Source: Fluviicola sp. (GTDB taxonomy: Bacteria > Bacteroidota > Bacteroidia > Flavobacteriales_D > Crocinitomicaceae). Taken from it: a stretch of DNA of 64,000 bases. This document shows, piece by piece, positions 17,818-27,089 of the stretch (its first letter is position 1; every line of letters starts with the position of its first letter). Below the pieces are notes generated by a model. The model searched no databases and was not told the origin of the DNA. It saw nothing but the letters and a program-made list of their open reading frames with translations. A program made the position numbers and the translations under genes. Location of the stretch: positions 62,001-126,000 of the forward strand of contig NVXU02000054.1 of the NCBI GenBank assembly GCA_002734065.2, written 5' to 3'.

Positions 17818-17845
17818 CATCACTCATCACTCATCACTCATCACT
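17818..17845. repeat. ATCACTC heptanucleotide satellite at the 3' end of ftsW
   Basis: About four copies of the 7-nt unit ATCACTC, overlapping the final codons and stop of ftsW. Same unit as at 12866 and 25691. Confidence 0.6.
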
Positions 17846-19000
17846 TTTCTTCCCTTGTTTCACCGCTATTGCTTGCACCATTCCCAACGCAAATGTCGTC
17901 GTTATCATTGCTGAACCTCCCATCGCCAACAAAGGCATATTCTGACCTGTTACTGGGAAAATCCCCGTGCATACCAGCATATTGACACTTGCCTGAACCA
18001 ATATTAACACGCCAACTCCAATGCAAACATAGGTATCGAAAAGGTTGTCTGATGCCAAGCCAATGCGCATGATTCTGAACAGTAAAATGAGGTACAATAA
18101 AATCAAAACAAAAGACCAGAACGGGCCCATCTCTTCCACAAAACTGGCGTAGTAAAAATCTGCGTAGGCTTCTGGTAAATATCCTTTCAGTTGACCCTTG
18201 CCTATTCCTTTTCCAACTATTCCAAAATTCTCCGTTGTTATTCTGCCATTATAAATTGCCAACTTTGCGTTCATTGCTTGGGCGTTTGCAATCACGTTAT
18301 TGTCATCGTCAATTCTATTTAGAATTCTATTCTCCCATGTTTCGTAGCGAGGCAATAGGTTTAGGTCTGGAATGGCTTTGTGAATTAGCACGACAAATAG
18401 CAACAAAGCAATTCCACCGCCAATGAGGCTTGCTATTTTTAAAAACGGTACTTTTCCGATGAAAAGCATGACCAAACCTATTCCAAATACGATTCCAGCT
18501 GTTGAAAAATTATCCTTAAAAATCAATCCACTAATAATAAGGATAGGAATTATAACTGGCCAAAAACCTTCTTTCCAGTTGTCTAATAATTTTTTCTTCT
18601 TGACAAGCAAGCGTGAAACGTAAATAATCATTGCCAGTTTTGCGAAGTCAGAAGATTGGAAAGTCAACCCAACAAACGGCACTTTTAACCAACGGCCTGC
18701 ACCGTTTACTTTCGCTCCGAACAGTAAAGTAAAAAGTAATAAAGCCACTGCTAAATAAAAGGCAAATTTCGAAAGTTGCGAAAAATACTTTGGGTCTTTT
18801 AAATGCACCCAATACATGGCTCCGAAACTTAGTCCTATATATATGGCATGCTTAAACAAGTATTTGAAAGGGGTTCCACCTTCTGTTTTTACTAAAATAT
18901 CAACGAAACTGTAAACGCTGACCAAAGAAAACGCCAGCATAATGAGTGTAATCACCCAGATGACTTTGTCTCCTTTTAAATATTTTAGTAATTCTTGCAT
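17834..19000 (-). CDS. ftsW: lipid II polymerase FtsW (SEDS family)
   Basis: 388 aa multi-spanning membrane protein with about 10 hydrophobic helices. SEDS signatures are present: GRWLKVPFVGLTFQSSDFAKLAMI early (the FtsW/RodA PS00428-like region lies later), and ASVNMLVCTGIFPVTGQNMPLLAMGGSAM near the C-terminus, which is diagnostic. FtsW polymerises lipid II into glycan strands with FtsI. It follows the unknown 157-aa gene with only 3 nt between them. FtsW rather than RodA is chosen because of its place in the dcw cluster. Confidence 0.95.
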   Translation of the reverse strand: MQELLKYLKGDKVIWVITLIMLAFSLVSVYSFVDILVKTEGGTPFKYLFKHAIYIGLSFGAMYWVHLKDPKYFSQLSKFAFYLAVALLLFTLLFGAKVNGAGRWLKVPFVGLTFQSSDFAKLAMIIYVSRLLVKKKKLLDNWKEGFWPVIIPILIISGLIFKDNFSTAGIVFGIGLVMLFIGKVPFLKIASLIGGGIALLLFVVLIHKAIPDLNLLPRYETWENRILNRIDDDNNVIANAQAMNAKLAIYNGRITTENFGIVGKGIGKGQLKGYLPEAYADFYYASFVEEMGPFWSFVLILLYLILLFRIMRIGLASDNLFDTYVCIGVGVLILVQASVNMLVCTGIFPVTGQNMPLLAMGGSAMITTTFALGMVQAIAVKQGKKSDE

Positions 19001-19003
19001 TCT

Positions 19004-19477
19004 TTAAAACAGCGAAATATAGTGTTCAAATTCTTCTTTGTCTTTCTTAGCATTTGCTCCCATTGTCGTAAACAAAAAAGCGCATTTCTCTTTTTTCATG
19101 GCTTTGATTAATTCCAAAGCATGAGATACACCTTCTAAACAGACGATGTTTTTAATCTTATCTAATGTTTCTTTTTTGAGGTTGAGAATTGGGTTGTCGT
19201 GCACAATGATAGTTTCAATCGACTTTGCCAATTCTGGTTGAATGTCCAAGCAATTGATAATTTGCTCGTGATTTCCCACCCAGACGATATCGAAAGGCAA
19301 TGATTGCAAAGCAGAACTCAGCGCATCCATTTGCGGATTGATCCAAGAAAATGTATCCATCCCAAGAATTTTCCCATGCGCGCACATAGCGTTGACTTGC
19401 AACGCATCTTGCAATCCTTCTTCTCGCGAGCGCAGTAATTGCTCTTCAGTCGTAATTTTAGAAACCTTCTGACTCAT
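19004..19477 (-). CDS. uncharacterised dcw protein, possible stand-alone Mur ligase C-like domain
   Basis: 157 aa; I recognise no named family. It lies between murD and ftsW, with its ATG overlapping the murD stop (TAATG) and 3 nt before ftsW, so it is clearly part of the operon. By eye, the part from PFDIVWVGNHEQIINCL to the end parallels the MurD C-terminal domain encoded just upstream: KPCVWIVGG, then KAIICLGK matching ETIIVHDN, EIIVEADSALEAVAYG matching NIVCLEGVSHALELIK, DETVLLSPACAS matching KCAFLFTTMGAN, and GNEFKKAVKSL matching KEEFEHYISLF. The MurD loop between the last two blocks is largely missing, so ligase activity is not expected. N-terminal residues 1-60 look helical and are unlike MurD. 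It may be a domain-duplication derivative used as a regulator or scaffold (inference). Confidence 0.75.
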   Translation of the reverse strand: MSQKVSKITTEEQLLRSREEGLQDALQVNAMCAHGKILGMDTFSWINPQMDALSSALQSLPFDIVWVGNHEQIINCLDIQPELAKSIETIIVHDNPILNLKKETLDKIKNIVCLEGVSHALELIKAMKKEKCAFLFTTMGANAKKDKEEFEHYISLF

Positions 19478-20829
19478 TACAGTGATTTTACTGCTTTCTT
19501 GAACTCGTTTCCTCTTTCTTCGTAATTCTCATACAAATCAAAACTTGCACAAGCAGGAGAAAGTAAAACCGTTTCATCCTTGCTTGCTAATCGGTATCCG
19601 TAAGCAACAGCTTCCAATGCAGAGTCTGCCTCAACGATTATTTCTACGTCGTTTTGGAATGCTTCAATGATTTTCTTATTGTCTTTTCCTAAACAAATGA
19701 TTGCCTTTACCTTATCGGTAACGAGGTTGGATAATTCAGAATAATCATTCCCTTTATCGACACCGCCAACGATCCAAACGCAAGGTTTATCCATGCTTTC
19801 TAATGCAAACCAAGTTGAATTGATGTTGGTTGCTTTTGAGTCGTTAATGAACTCGATTCCGTGCACCTTTGCAACGAATTCTAATCGATGTTCTACATTG
19901 ACGAAGTCAGTTAAGCTTTCTCTAACTGATTCTTTTCTAATCTCTAAAATTCGAGAAGCAATACCTGATGCTAATGAATTTTGGGCGTTGTGTTTACCCT
20001 TAAGCGCTAAATCGTGGATTGACATAGTGAATTGTTGTTTGTTGTTTATATTAATTATTATTTGTTCTTGTTTATTGATAAAACCGCCTTGTTCAAGCTC
20101 TTCATTCATGGAGAATGGTGCAACTTTCGATAGCAGATTTCTTTTTTCTAATTCTTTGCGTATAATTGGGTCGTCGTAATTATAAATTGCCCAATCATCG
20201 GCTGTTTGGTTTTGCAGAATGCGAAATTTCGATTCTGTGTATTTCTGCATGTCGTTGTCGTATCGGTCCAAATGGTCGGGAGTGATGTTGAGCAACATCG
20301 CGATATCTGCTTTGAAGTCAAACATTCCGTCGAGTTGAAAAGAACTGAGTTCTAAAACATACCAATCGTAATTTTCTCTTGCCACTTGCTTGGCAAAACT
20401 TTCTCCGATGTTTCCTGCTAATCCAACATTGACTCCTGCATTTTTGAGAATGTGATGCATTAGTAAAGCGGTGGTTGTTTTACCATTGCTCCCGGTGATG
20501 CAAATTGTTTTTGCAGTGTTGTAGTAACCTGCAAATTCAATTTCAGAGACAACCTTTATTCCATTCTCTTTAATTGTGAGAATATTCTTTGCATCATCTG
20601 GAATTCCGGGGGACTTCACTACTAAGCCTGCTTGAAGAATGCGTTGCATCGAGTGCGTTCCTTCTTCCCATTCAACGGCCAATTTATCGAGCGTGGTTTT
20701 ATAGTCCGCACCGATTTTACCAAAGTCAGAAACAAAGACATTCCAACCTTCTTTCTGCGCAAGAATAGCTGCTCCGACACCGCTTTCTCCGGCACCTAAA
20801 ATGGCGATATGTTGACCTTTTGTAATCAA
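19477..20829 (-). CDS. murD: UDP-N-acetylmuramoylalanine--D-glutamate ligase
   Basis: 450 aa, normal for MurD, which adds D-glutamate to UDP-MurNAc-L-Ala. Motifs: ILGAGESGVGAAILAQ (N-terminal Rossmann), CITGSNGKTTTALLMHHIL (P-loop), ELSSFQLDG and NITPDHLDRYDN in the central domain, and FINDSKATNINSTWFAL with IVGGVDKGNDY and SPACASFDLYENYEERG in the C-terminal domain. All key regions are present. It begins 1 nt after the mraY stop and ends overlapping the unknown 157-aa gene. Confidence 0.98.
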   Translation of the reverse strand: MITKGQHIAILGAGESGVGAAILAQKEGWNVFVSDFGKIGADYKTTLDKLAVEWEEGTHSMQRILQAGLVVKSPGIPDDAKNILTIKENGIKVVSEIEFAGYYNTAKTICITGSNGKTTTALLMHHILKNAGVNVGLAGNIGESFAKQVARENYDWYVLELSSFQLDGMFDFKADIAMLLNITPDHLDRYDNDMQKYTESKFRILQNQTADDWAIYNYDDPIIRKELEKRNLLSKVAPFSMNEELEQGGFINKQEQIIININNKQQFTMSIHDLALKGKHNAQNSLASGIASRILEIRKESVRESLTDFVNVEHRLEFVAKVHGIEFINDSKATNINSTWFALESMDKPCVWIVGGVDKGNDYSELSNLVTDKVKAIICLGKDNKKIIEAFQNDVEIIVEADSALEAVAYGYRLASKDETVLLSPACASFDLYENYEERGNEFKKAVKSL

Positions 20830-22077
20830 TTATCTAACTTTCAATGTTACAATTGTGATGACGGCAAGAAGCACCGCAACAATCCAAAAACGAGCAACGA
20901 TTTTTGCTTCGTGCATTCCTTTCTTTTGATAATGATGATGCAGTGGCGCCATGAGAAATATCCTTCGACCCTCGCCATACCGTCGCTTGGTTATCTTAAA
21001 CCACCCGACTTGTATGATGACGGATAAATTCTCCATCAAAAACACGCCACAAAGCACAGGAATTAGTAACTCTTTTCTAATTGCAATCGCAAATACGGCA
21101 ATGATACCGCCCAATGCGAGACTGCCTGTGTCTCCCATGAAAATTTGAGCAGGGAAGGAATTGAACCATAAAAAGCCGATGCACGCACCGACAAATGCTG
21201 CAATAAAAATCACCAATTCTTCCGCCATTGGTATATACATTACGTCTAAATAATCGGCAAATTTCACGTTGGAACTGACATAAGCAAGAACCGCCAAAGC
21301 GATACCGACAATTGCGGAAGTTCCGGTTGCTAATCCGTCTAAACCATCGGTCATGTTGGCTCCGTTTGAAACAGCAATCACGATGAAAATCACAATTGGA
21401 ATAAAGAGTAACCATCCCCAATTTTTACCTGCTTCTCCGAGAATCCAGTTGTAATTGAATTCATTCCCTTTAATAAAAGGAATAGTGGTCGTCATGTCGT
21501 CTGTTTTAATCCATTTTGAATTGTCATCGGACGTGAAGTCTGCATGCAAATGTGTTACGACTTCTTCGTCTGCGGAGAGAACATAAGATGCATCAACTTT
21601 TTTGTGGACTTGCACGTCATTGTGAAAATATAAGATGCTTCCGACGATGATACCGACTCCAATCTGACCGACAATTTTGAATTTTCCAGCGAGTCCTTTC
21701 TTATTCTTCTTGAATACCTTGATGTAATCATCTATGAATCCGATTGCGCCCAACCAAACAGTTGCAATGAGCATCGTAATGATGTAAATATTGTCCAGTT
21801 TTGCAAACAATAAAGTGGGAATCATAATCGCTGCGAGAATAATTAGCCCTCCCATGGTTGGTGTTCCAGTCTTTGCTAACTGCCCTTCTAAACCGAGGTC
21901 ACGAACGGTTTCTCCAATCTGTTGCTTCTGCAATAATCGAATGATTTTCTTCCCAAAGACAATGGAGATTATCAATGAGGTAATCATTGCCATTGCCGCT
22001 CTGAAAGAGATGTACTCGAACAGTCCCGCTCCTGGGAAGTTCATTTCGTTGAGGTAATTGAATAAATATGTCAGCAT
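20830..22077 (-). CDS. mraY: phospho-MurNAc-pentapeptide transferase
   Basis: 415 aa, long for MraY. It makes lipid I by transferring phospho-MurNAc-pentapeptide to undecaprenyl phosphate in the inner membrane. Diagnostic motifs: [32 protein letters not shown] region, [20 protein letters not shown], and the C-terminal [10 protein letters not shown]. Between the DDYIKV and NMTDGLDG segments there is an extra-loop insertion of roughly 60 residues ([20 protein letters not shown] onwards), which is characteristic of Bacteroidota MraY. The ATG overlaps the murE stop by one base. Confidence 0.97.
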   Translation of the reverse strand: MLTYLFNYLNEMNFPGAGLFEYISFRAAMAMITSLIISIVFGKKIIRLLQKQQIGETVRDLGLEGQLAKTGTPTMGGLIILAAIMIPTLLFAKLDNIYIITMLIATVWLGAIGFIDDYIKVFKKNKKGLAGKFKIVGQIGVGIIVGSILYFHNDVQVHKKVDASYVLSADEEVVTHLHADFTSDDNSKWIKTDDMTTTIPFIKGNEFNYNWILGEAGKNWGWLLFIPIVIFIVIAVSNGANMTDGLDGLATGTSAIVGIALAVLAYVSSNVKFADYLDVMYIPMAEELVIFIAAFVGACIGFLWFNSFPAQIFMGDTGSLALGGIIAVFAIAIRKELLIPVLCGVFLMENLSVIIQVGWFKITKRRYGEGRRIFLMAPLHHHYQKKGMHEAKIVARFWIVAVLLAVITIVTLKVR

Positions 22078-23537
22078 TATTTATTGAGTTTTATGAATAG
22101 TTCCTTTACTGTTGCCATGTCGTCAAAATCGTGACGAACGCCTTTAATTTCTTGGTATTTCTCGTGTCCTTTTCCAGCAATGAGAATGATGTCATCTTTC
22201 TCCGCCATTGCCACCGCTGTTTTTATTGCTTGTTCTCTGTCAACAATAGAAAGCGTCTTTTTAAAATGCACACCATCTACACCGGCCATCATTTCTTCGA
22301 TGATAGTATTTGGATCTTCTGAACGAGGGTTGTCAGAGGTTAGAATAACCTTGTCCGAAAGTTCGCAAGCAATGGATGCCATCTCAGGACGCTTCGTTTT
22401 GTCTCTATCGCCGCCGCAACCAACAATCGTGAAAACAGTCTCGTTTTTGGTGCGAATATTCTCTATGGTATGCAAGACATTATCGAGTGCATCAGGCGTG
22501 TGTGCGTAGTCAATAATTGCGGTAATTCCAGAATCACTACGAATGTACTCGAACCTTCCATCTACTGACTCCAGTTGACTTATAACGGTAAGCGCATCCG
22601 TAGCATCGATTTCTAATTCTTGCGAAACACCAAAAACAGCGAGTAAATTATAAGCGTTAAAATCACCGATAAGCTTCGTCCATAATTCTTGGTTATCGAT
22701 ACTTAAAACCAAGCCTGAAAATTCATTCTCCAAGACTTTTACCTTGTAATCAGACATAGATTTCAAGGAATAAGTTTTGATTTTTGCAGCGGTGTTTTGC
22801 ACCATTACCATTCCATTTTTATCGTCAGAATTGGTCAAAGCAAAAGCTGTTTTTGGAAGAATATCAAAGAATGCTTTCTTTACATTGATGTATTCTTTAA
22901 AGGTCTTGTGATAATCTAAATGATCGTGTGTGATGTTGGTGAAAACACCTCCGTTGAAATGCAGTCCTGCTATTCTGTCTTGATGAATTGCGTGAGAACT
23001 AACCTCCATAAAGCAATGAGAACAACCTTCTTCCACCATGTCTCTGAACAAAGCGTTCAATCTAATTGGGTCAGGTGTTGTGTGCGTAGAAGGAATGTCT
23101 TTATCACAAATTTTATTGACAACGGTAGAAATAAGTCCCGTTTGGAAGCCCATTTTACTGAACAACTGATACAATAAAGTTGCGATAGTCGTTTTGCCAT
23201 TCGTTCCAGTGATTCCAATGAGTTTTAAGTCTTTGGAAGGTTGCCCGTAGAAGTTGCTCGCAACAATTGCTAATGCTTTGTTGGTGTTCTCCACCAGAAT
23301 TACGTGGCAATCTTCTGGCACTTCAATTTCTTTAGAAACAAGTAGTATTTTACAACCTGCATCGACAACTTGCTTGATGTAATCGTGACCGTCATTTACA
23401 GAACCGACGATTGCAAAGAAGACAGAATTTTCTTTCGCCGTTCTGGAGTCAAAAGTCAAATGGTTAACCATCTGCTTGGTAGAACCCTTCACCGCTAAGA
23501 TGTTTACTCCGTACAATATGTCCTTTAATTCTTGCAT
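22077..23537 (-). CDS. murE: UDP-MurNAc-L-Ala-D-Glu--meso-diaminopimelate ligase
   Basis: 486 aa. MurE adds the third residue of the stem peptide. Motifs: [17 protein letters not shown] (P-loop), [15 protein letters not shown], and [16 protein letters not shown] in the central domain; [13 protein letters not shown] and [11 protein letters not shown] in the C-terminal domain. The DNPR motif indicates meso-diaminopimelate rather than lysine as substrate. It starts 1 nt after the ftsI stop (23539) and overlaps mraY. Confidence 0.97.
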   Translation of the reverse strand: MQELKDILYGVNILAVKGSTKQMVNHLTFDSRTAKENSVFFAIVGSVNDGHDYIKQVVDAGCKILLVSKEIEVPEDCHVILVENTNKALAIVASNFYGQPSKDLKLIGITGTNGKTTIATLLYQLFSKMGFQTGLISTVVNKICDKDIPSTHTTPDPIRLNALFRDMVEEGCSHCFMEVSSHAIHQDRIAGLHFNGGVFTNITHDHLDYHKTFKEYINVKKAFFDILPKTAFALTNSDDKNGMVMVQNTAAKIKTYSLKSMSDYKVKVLENEFSGLVLSIDNQELWTKLIGDFNAYNLLAVFGVSQELEIDATDALTVISQLESVDGRFEYIRSDSGITAIIDYAHTPDALDNVLHTIENIRTKNETVFTIVGCGGDRDKTKRPEMASIACELSDKVILTSDNPRSEDPNTIIEEMMAGVDGVHFKKTLSIVDREQAIKTAVAMAEKDDIILIAGKGHEKYQEIKGVRHDFDDMATVKELFIKLNK

Positions 23538-23538
23538 T

Positions 23539-25650
23539 CTATTCTAATGTAATTTCAATTCGTTTTCCGTATTCAATGGATGTTTCTGGCGCGATAGATT
23601 GCAGAACCACTCGTCCGAATCCTTTTATTTTCACTGCTAAACCTGCATTTTCTAATAAGAAAACAGCATCCCTTGCTGTCATCCCTCTGACATCTGGAAC
23701 TGTTTCTTTTTTGATGCTGATTTTGCTCGTTTTTACTTTCGCTCCTCTGCTATCTGTTTTTATCCATTCTGCATCTGTTGTAGAAGAGAATGGAATGTTG
23801 AGCAATCTGTAAATGGAGAGAATGTCATAGCGATTACCATCTTTAGAAATTGGCAATTTTTTCTTCACCTCATTGCCTGCGTTGACTGCTTTGTGATATT
23901 GCAAACTGGATGCGTAAACCTTGTTGGCAATGGCGGTAAAAACTGTTCCCGAAACCTTTGCTCCGTAGATGTCTTCTTGCGGACCAGATACCACAACAAT
24001 GCAAGAATAAAGAGGGTCTTGAGCAGGAAAATAACCGCAGAATGATGCTTGGTATTTCTTATTTCCTGCCTCGCCGTAACTTCTGTCATCGTTGAGAACA
24101 AGAGCTGTCCCTGTTTTGCCTGCTATATCGAAGAATGCGGATTTTAATGCAGAACCCGTTCCTCTTTTTACGACACCTTCGAGGCAAATTTTAAGGTCTG
24201 CCAATGTTTTGTCTGAGCAAATTTTATCCTTGATAATTTGCGGAGGGTAAGTTTCAATGACCTCATTCTCACGAATAATTTCTTTCACAAATTGCGGACG
24301 AACCAGAGTTCCGTTATTGGCAACAGCATTGTAGAATGCTAAAGTTTGCAAGGGTGTTTGTTGCACTTCGTAACCGATTGCCATCCATGGCAAAGAAATT
24401 CCCGACCAGTTTTTCATTCCCGGCTCGTAAAGTGTTGGTGTTGGTTCACCTTTTAAAGCAATGCCTAAACTGTCTCCCAAACCAAAACTTTTTAAGCGGT
24501 CAATGTATGTTTGAGGTTCTCTTTTATAGGCGTCATTAACTATTTGCGAGAACACATTTGACGACTTCTCAAAAGCTTGTTGAACGGTAATCATTCCGTA
24601 ACCACCGTAGTGAGAATCTTTGAGTTTTGCATCGTAGAATTTATAGACTCCTTTTGCATTGACAATGTCAGAAAGTTTCACTTTTCCATCTTCGAGCAAT
24701 GCCATTAAGGATGCCAACTTAAAGGTTGATCCGGGGACTTCTTTCGTTCCAATTGCTTGATTGTATGCTTCGTGATAATTTCCTTTGCTGTCACGTTTTA
24801 AGTTAACGATTGCTTTGATGTAGCCCGTTTTCACATCCATTACGATGACACATCCGTTCTTTGCTTCTTGGTTTTTAAGTTGCCTAAGCAGCTCAGTGTG
24901 AGCAACTTCCTGTATTTCTTTATCGATGGTAGTGATTACGCTTGCACCTTCGACTGCTTCTTTCGTAATAGGACCGATTTTCTTCCAGCCGGTAGAGATT
25001 TTTTGTTCAACTTGCTCACCTTCTTCCCCTTTTAAGAACTCATTGAATGCCCCTTCGATTCCAACTTTTGAGACTTTACCATCTCTTTGTCGAACATAGC
25101 CCAAGGTTCTTTTCATCAATTCTCCATGCGGTCTTTTGCGAATAATTGTTTCTTCGTTGTCGATCAACCCCCCTTTAAAACGACCTTCTTTGAAGATAGG
25201 GAGAGTGTGTAATTTCTTACGCTCAATGTTCGACGCTTTTTTCTTTAGAAGAAGATACCTTTTCTTTGCTTTTCTGCCTTTGCGAATATATACTTCATAT
25301 TCTCGTGCTGTTTTCGCAGGAAATAATTTTGCCAATTCTTCAGAAAGGTTAGAAATTTCCTCATTGAATAATTTCTCTTTGATTACGGTTGGGTCTATAT
25401 GGATGTCGTAAAAAGAAACAGAAGTTACAAGCGGTGTGTAGTTGGCATCGAGAATTTGACCACGACGAGGAGCTCTTTTTGTGATGCGCGTCGGCATTTT
25501 TGAATTGATTTCAGACGAAGAATTAAGTTCCGGAGTGCCATTGCCAAATTGAATGCTCACAGTTTTGATAAAAACCACCAACATCAAGATAACAAACCCG
25601 AAATAAATCAGGTAAGCTCTTAGGTATATGTCTTTTTTTTCTGTTGTCAT
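23539..25650 (-). CDS. ftsI: penicillin-binding protein FtsI/PBP3 with C-terminal PASTA domain
   Basis: 703 aa division transpeptidase. One N-terminal membrane helix (residues about 10-30) is followed by the PBP dimer domain (APRRGQILDANYTPLVTSVS) and the transpeptidase domain. Catalytic motifs: SxxK at Ser308 (PGSTFKLAS), SxN in KSSNVFSQI, and KTG in IAGKTGTALVLND. A single PASTA-like domain closes the protein (VPDVRGMTARDAVFLLENAG, then GRVVLQSIAPETSI). FtsI cross-links septal peptidoglycan made by FtsW. It is 82 bp downstream of ftsL, the gap being filled by the heptanucleotide satellite. Confidence 0.97.
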   Translation of the reverse strand: MTTEKKDIYLRAYLIYFGFVILMLVVFIKTVSIQFGNGTPELNSSSEINSKMPTRITKRAPRRGQILDANYTPLVTSVSFYDIHIDPTVIKEKLFNEEISNLSEELAKLFPAKTAREYEVYIRKGRKAKKRYLLLKKKASNIERKKLHTLPIFKEGRFKGGLIDNEETIIRKRPHGELMKRTLGYVRQRDGKVSKVGIEGAFNEFLKGEEGEQVEQKISTGWKKIGPITKEAVEGASVITTIDKEIQEVAHTELLRQLKNQEAKNGCVIVMDVKTGYIKAIVNLKRDSKGNYHEAYNQAIGTKEVPGSTFKLASLMALLEDGKVKLSDIVNAKGVYKFYDAKLKDSHYGGYGMITVQQAFEKSSNVFSQIVNDAYKREPQTYIDRLKSFGLGDSLGIALKGEPTPTLYEPGMKNWSGISLPWMAIGYEVQQTPLQTLAFYNAVANNGTLVRPQFVKEIIRENEVIETYPPQIIKDKICSDKTLADLKICLEGVVKRGTGSALKSAFFDIAGKTGTALVLNDDRSYGEAGNKKYQASFCGYFPAQDPLYSCIVVVSGPQEDIYGAKVSGTVFTAIANKVYASSLQYHKAVNAGNEVKKKLPISKDGNRYDILSIYRLLNIPFSSTTDAEWIKTDSRGAKVKTSKISIKKETVPDVRGMTARDAVFLLENAGLAVKIKGFGRVVLQSIAPETSIEYGKRIEITLE

Positions 25651-25690
25651 TTTAATCTCTATCTTCCTTAACTCTTAACTTCCATACTAT

Positions 25691-25747
25691 ACACTCATCA
25701 CTCATCACTCATCACTCATCACTCATCACTCATCACTCCTCACTCTT
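25691..25747. repeat. ATCACTC heptanucleotide satellite between ftsL and ftsI
   Basis: About seven tandem copies of ATCACTC. On the minus strand the array begins within the last codons of ftsL and fills most of the gap before ftsI. Confidence 0.75.
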
Positions 25748-26182
25748 GCTCTCGACTCTAATCACCTTTGTGGGATTCACCGTCTCCTTTAATCCTGTTT
25801 CTTTTAATTTTTCAACCAACTCCGTTCTTCTCGTTTTCTCTTCTAACAGTGCTTTTGCTTCGAAATAATCTGAAGTTGCTTCGTCCAGTTCTTTCTGTGT
25901 ATTTTGCACATCTGCCGACAATTGCTTGCCGTAATATCCTTTTCCAACTATCAATAGTAGGAGTAACATGATGAAGAAAATGAAGTTCAAATTCTTCAAC
26001 ATAAATTCTTTCGTTAAGAAGTCGCCATTAAGAATTTGCACAAAAGCGCTCGGTCCTTTGCTCTTCTTTTTGGAAGACTTCTTGAGCATTTTTTTTCTGG
26101 CTGCAGAGCCTGTCGAAGCAATCTTTTCCGCTTCGGTATCTTTTGCATCTTGCATTGCTCTATCGATGAATTCATTCTCCAT
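25733..26182 (-). CDS. ftsL: FtsL-like cell division protein (Bacteroidota type)
   Basis: 149 aa. A charged cytoplasmic part of about 60 residues is followed by one transmembrane helix (LNFIFFIMLLLLLIVGKGYYG) and a predicted coiled coil (ADVQNTQKELDEATSDYFEAKALLEEKTRRTEL region). This is the architecture of Bacteroidota FtsL-like proteins, which with FtsQ and the (not visible here) FtsB support FtsWI activation. Sequence conservation is weak and the call rests on topology and position between rsmH and ftsI. The cytoplasmic part contains ASTGSAARKK, encoded by a copy of the dispersed TTCGACAGGCTC repeat. Overlaps rsmH by 11 nt. Confidence 0.85.
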   Translation of the reverse strand: MENEFIDRAMQDAKDTEAEKIASTGSAARKKMLKKSSKKKSKGPSAFVQILNGDFLTKEFMLKNLNFIFFIMLLLLLIVGKGYYGKQLSADVQNTQKELDEATSDYFEAKALLEEKTRRTELVEKLKETGLKETVNPTKVIRVESKSEE

Positions 26183-27089
26183 TTCGCTCTGCTATTCTTA
26201 ATTTTGCACTACGCGCTCTATTGTTGCGCTCTATTTCTTCTTCGTTGGGAATGATTGGTTTTCTCACAACCTCCGTAAAAGGCTTTAATACATTTCCGTA
26301 AAAATCTTTGGTTATTTCTCCAGAAAGAGAACCTCGTTTCATGTAATTCTTAACCAGTCTATCCTCTAATGAATGGTAGGACATCACAACTAATTTACCG
26401 CCTGGTTTGATGATGCTTTCGCACTGCGTTAAGAAAGATTCTAGTGCTCTCATCTCACTATTGACTTCTATTCTGATTGCTTGAAAAACTTGCGCGAAGT
26501 ATTTATGCTCTTTGTATTTTGGAGCGCAATGCTCAATGACAGCTGTGAATTCTCCTGTTGTTTTTATTTTCTTGGAAAGACGTGCAGTCACAATAGTTGA
26601 CGCTAATTTTCGTGAGTTTTTAACTTCTCCGTAACTACTAAAGACACGCACGAGTTCTGATTCTTTGTAAGAATTAATGAGTTCTTCAGCAGAAAGTTCA
26701 GCATTCTGATTCATTCGCATATCCAGCTTTGCGTCTCCTCTAAAAGAGAATCCACGAGCGATTTCATCAAATTGATGTGAAGAAACGCCTAGATCAGCCA
26801 AAATTCCATCGACTTGCTTGATGCCGAGCATTCTTAAATGATTGCTAATGTGCTCAAAGTTTGCCGCAACAAAATGAAAGTTTGGAGCTTCCCATGCGTT
26901 TTTTGCAGCGTCTTGGTCTTGGTCGAATGCGATGAGCGTGCCGTTTTCTGAAAGAAGCTTGAAAATCTCTTGAGAATGTCCGCCACCGCCAAAGGTCACG
27001 TCAATATAAGTTCCGTTTGGATCAATGTTTAGTCCATCGATGCAATCTTTTAATAATACCGGTATGTGATAGTTGTGATTATTCTCCAT
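26172..27089 (-). CDS. rsmH: 16S rRNA (cytosine1402-N4)-methyltransferase
   Basis: 305 aa, full length. SAM-binding motif YIDVTFGGGGHSQEI near the N-terminus, then LIAFDQDQDAAKNA, GILADLGVSSHQFD and GFSFRGDAKLDMRMN. The C-terminal part contains FQAIRIEVNSEM and GKLVVMSYHSLEDRLVK, all typical of RsmH (MraW). It modifies C1402 in the decoding centre of 16S rRNA. Second gene of the dcw cluster, overlapping mraZ by 11 nt and ftsL by 11 nt. Confidence 0.97.
   Translation of the reverse strand: MENNHNYHIPVLLKDCIDGLNIDPNGTYIDVTFGGGGHSQEIFKLLSENGTLIAFDQDQDAAKNAWEAPNFHFVAANFEHISNHLRMLGIKQVDGILADLGVSSHQFDEIARGFSFRGDAKLDMRMNQNAELSAEELINSYKESELVRVFSSYGEVKNSRKLASTIVTARLSKKIKTTGEFTAVIEHCAPKYKEHKYFAQVFQAIRIEVNSEMRALESFLTQCESIIKPGGKLVVMSYHSLEDRLVKNYMKRGSLSGEITKDFYGNVLKPFTEVVRKPIIPNEEEIERNNRARSAKLRIAERNGE

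Noticed and set aside
17468-17914. A 148-codon plus-strand frame spanning murG and the murG-ftsW gap
   Set aside because: It is antisense to conserved MurG N-terminal motifs and runs through the CATCACT satellite.
25691-25747. Short tandem units resembling a small CRISPR or iteron set
   Set aside because: Units are 7 bp without spacers, overlap the end of ftsL, and no replication or Cas gene is near.
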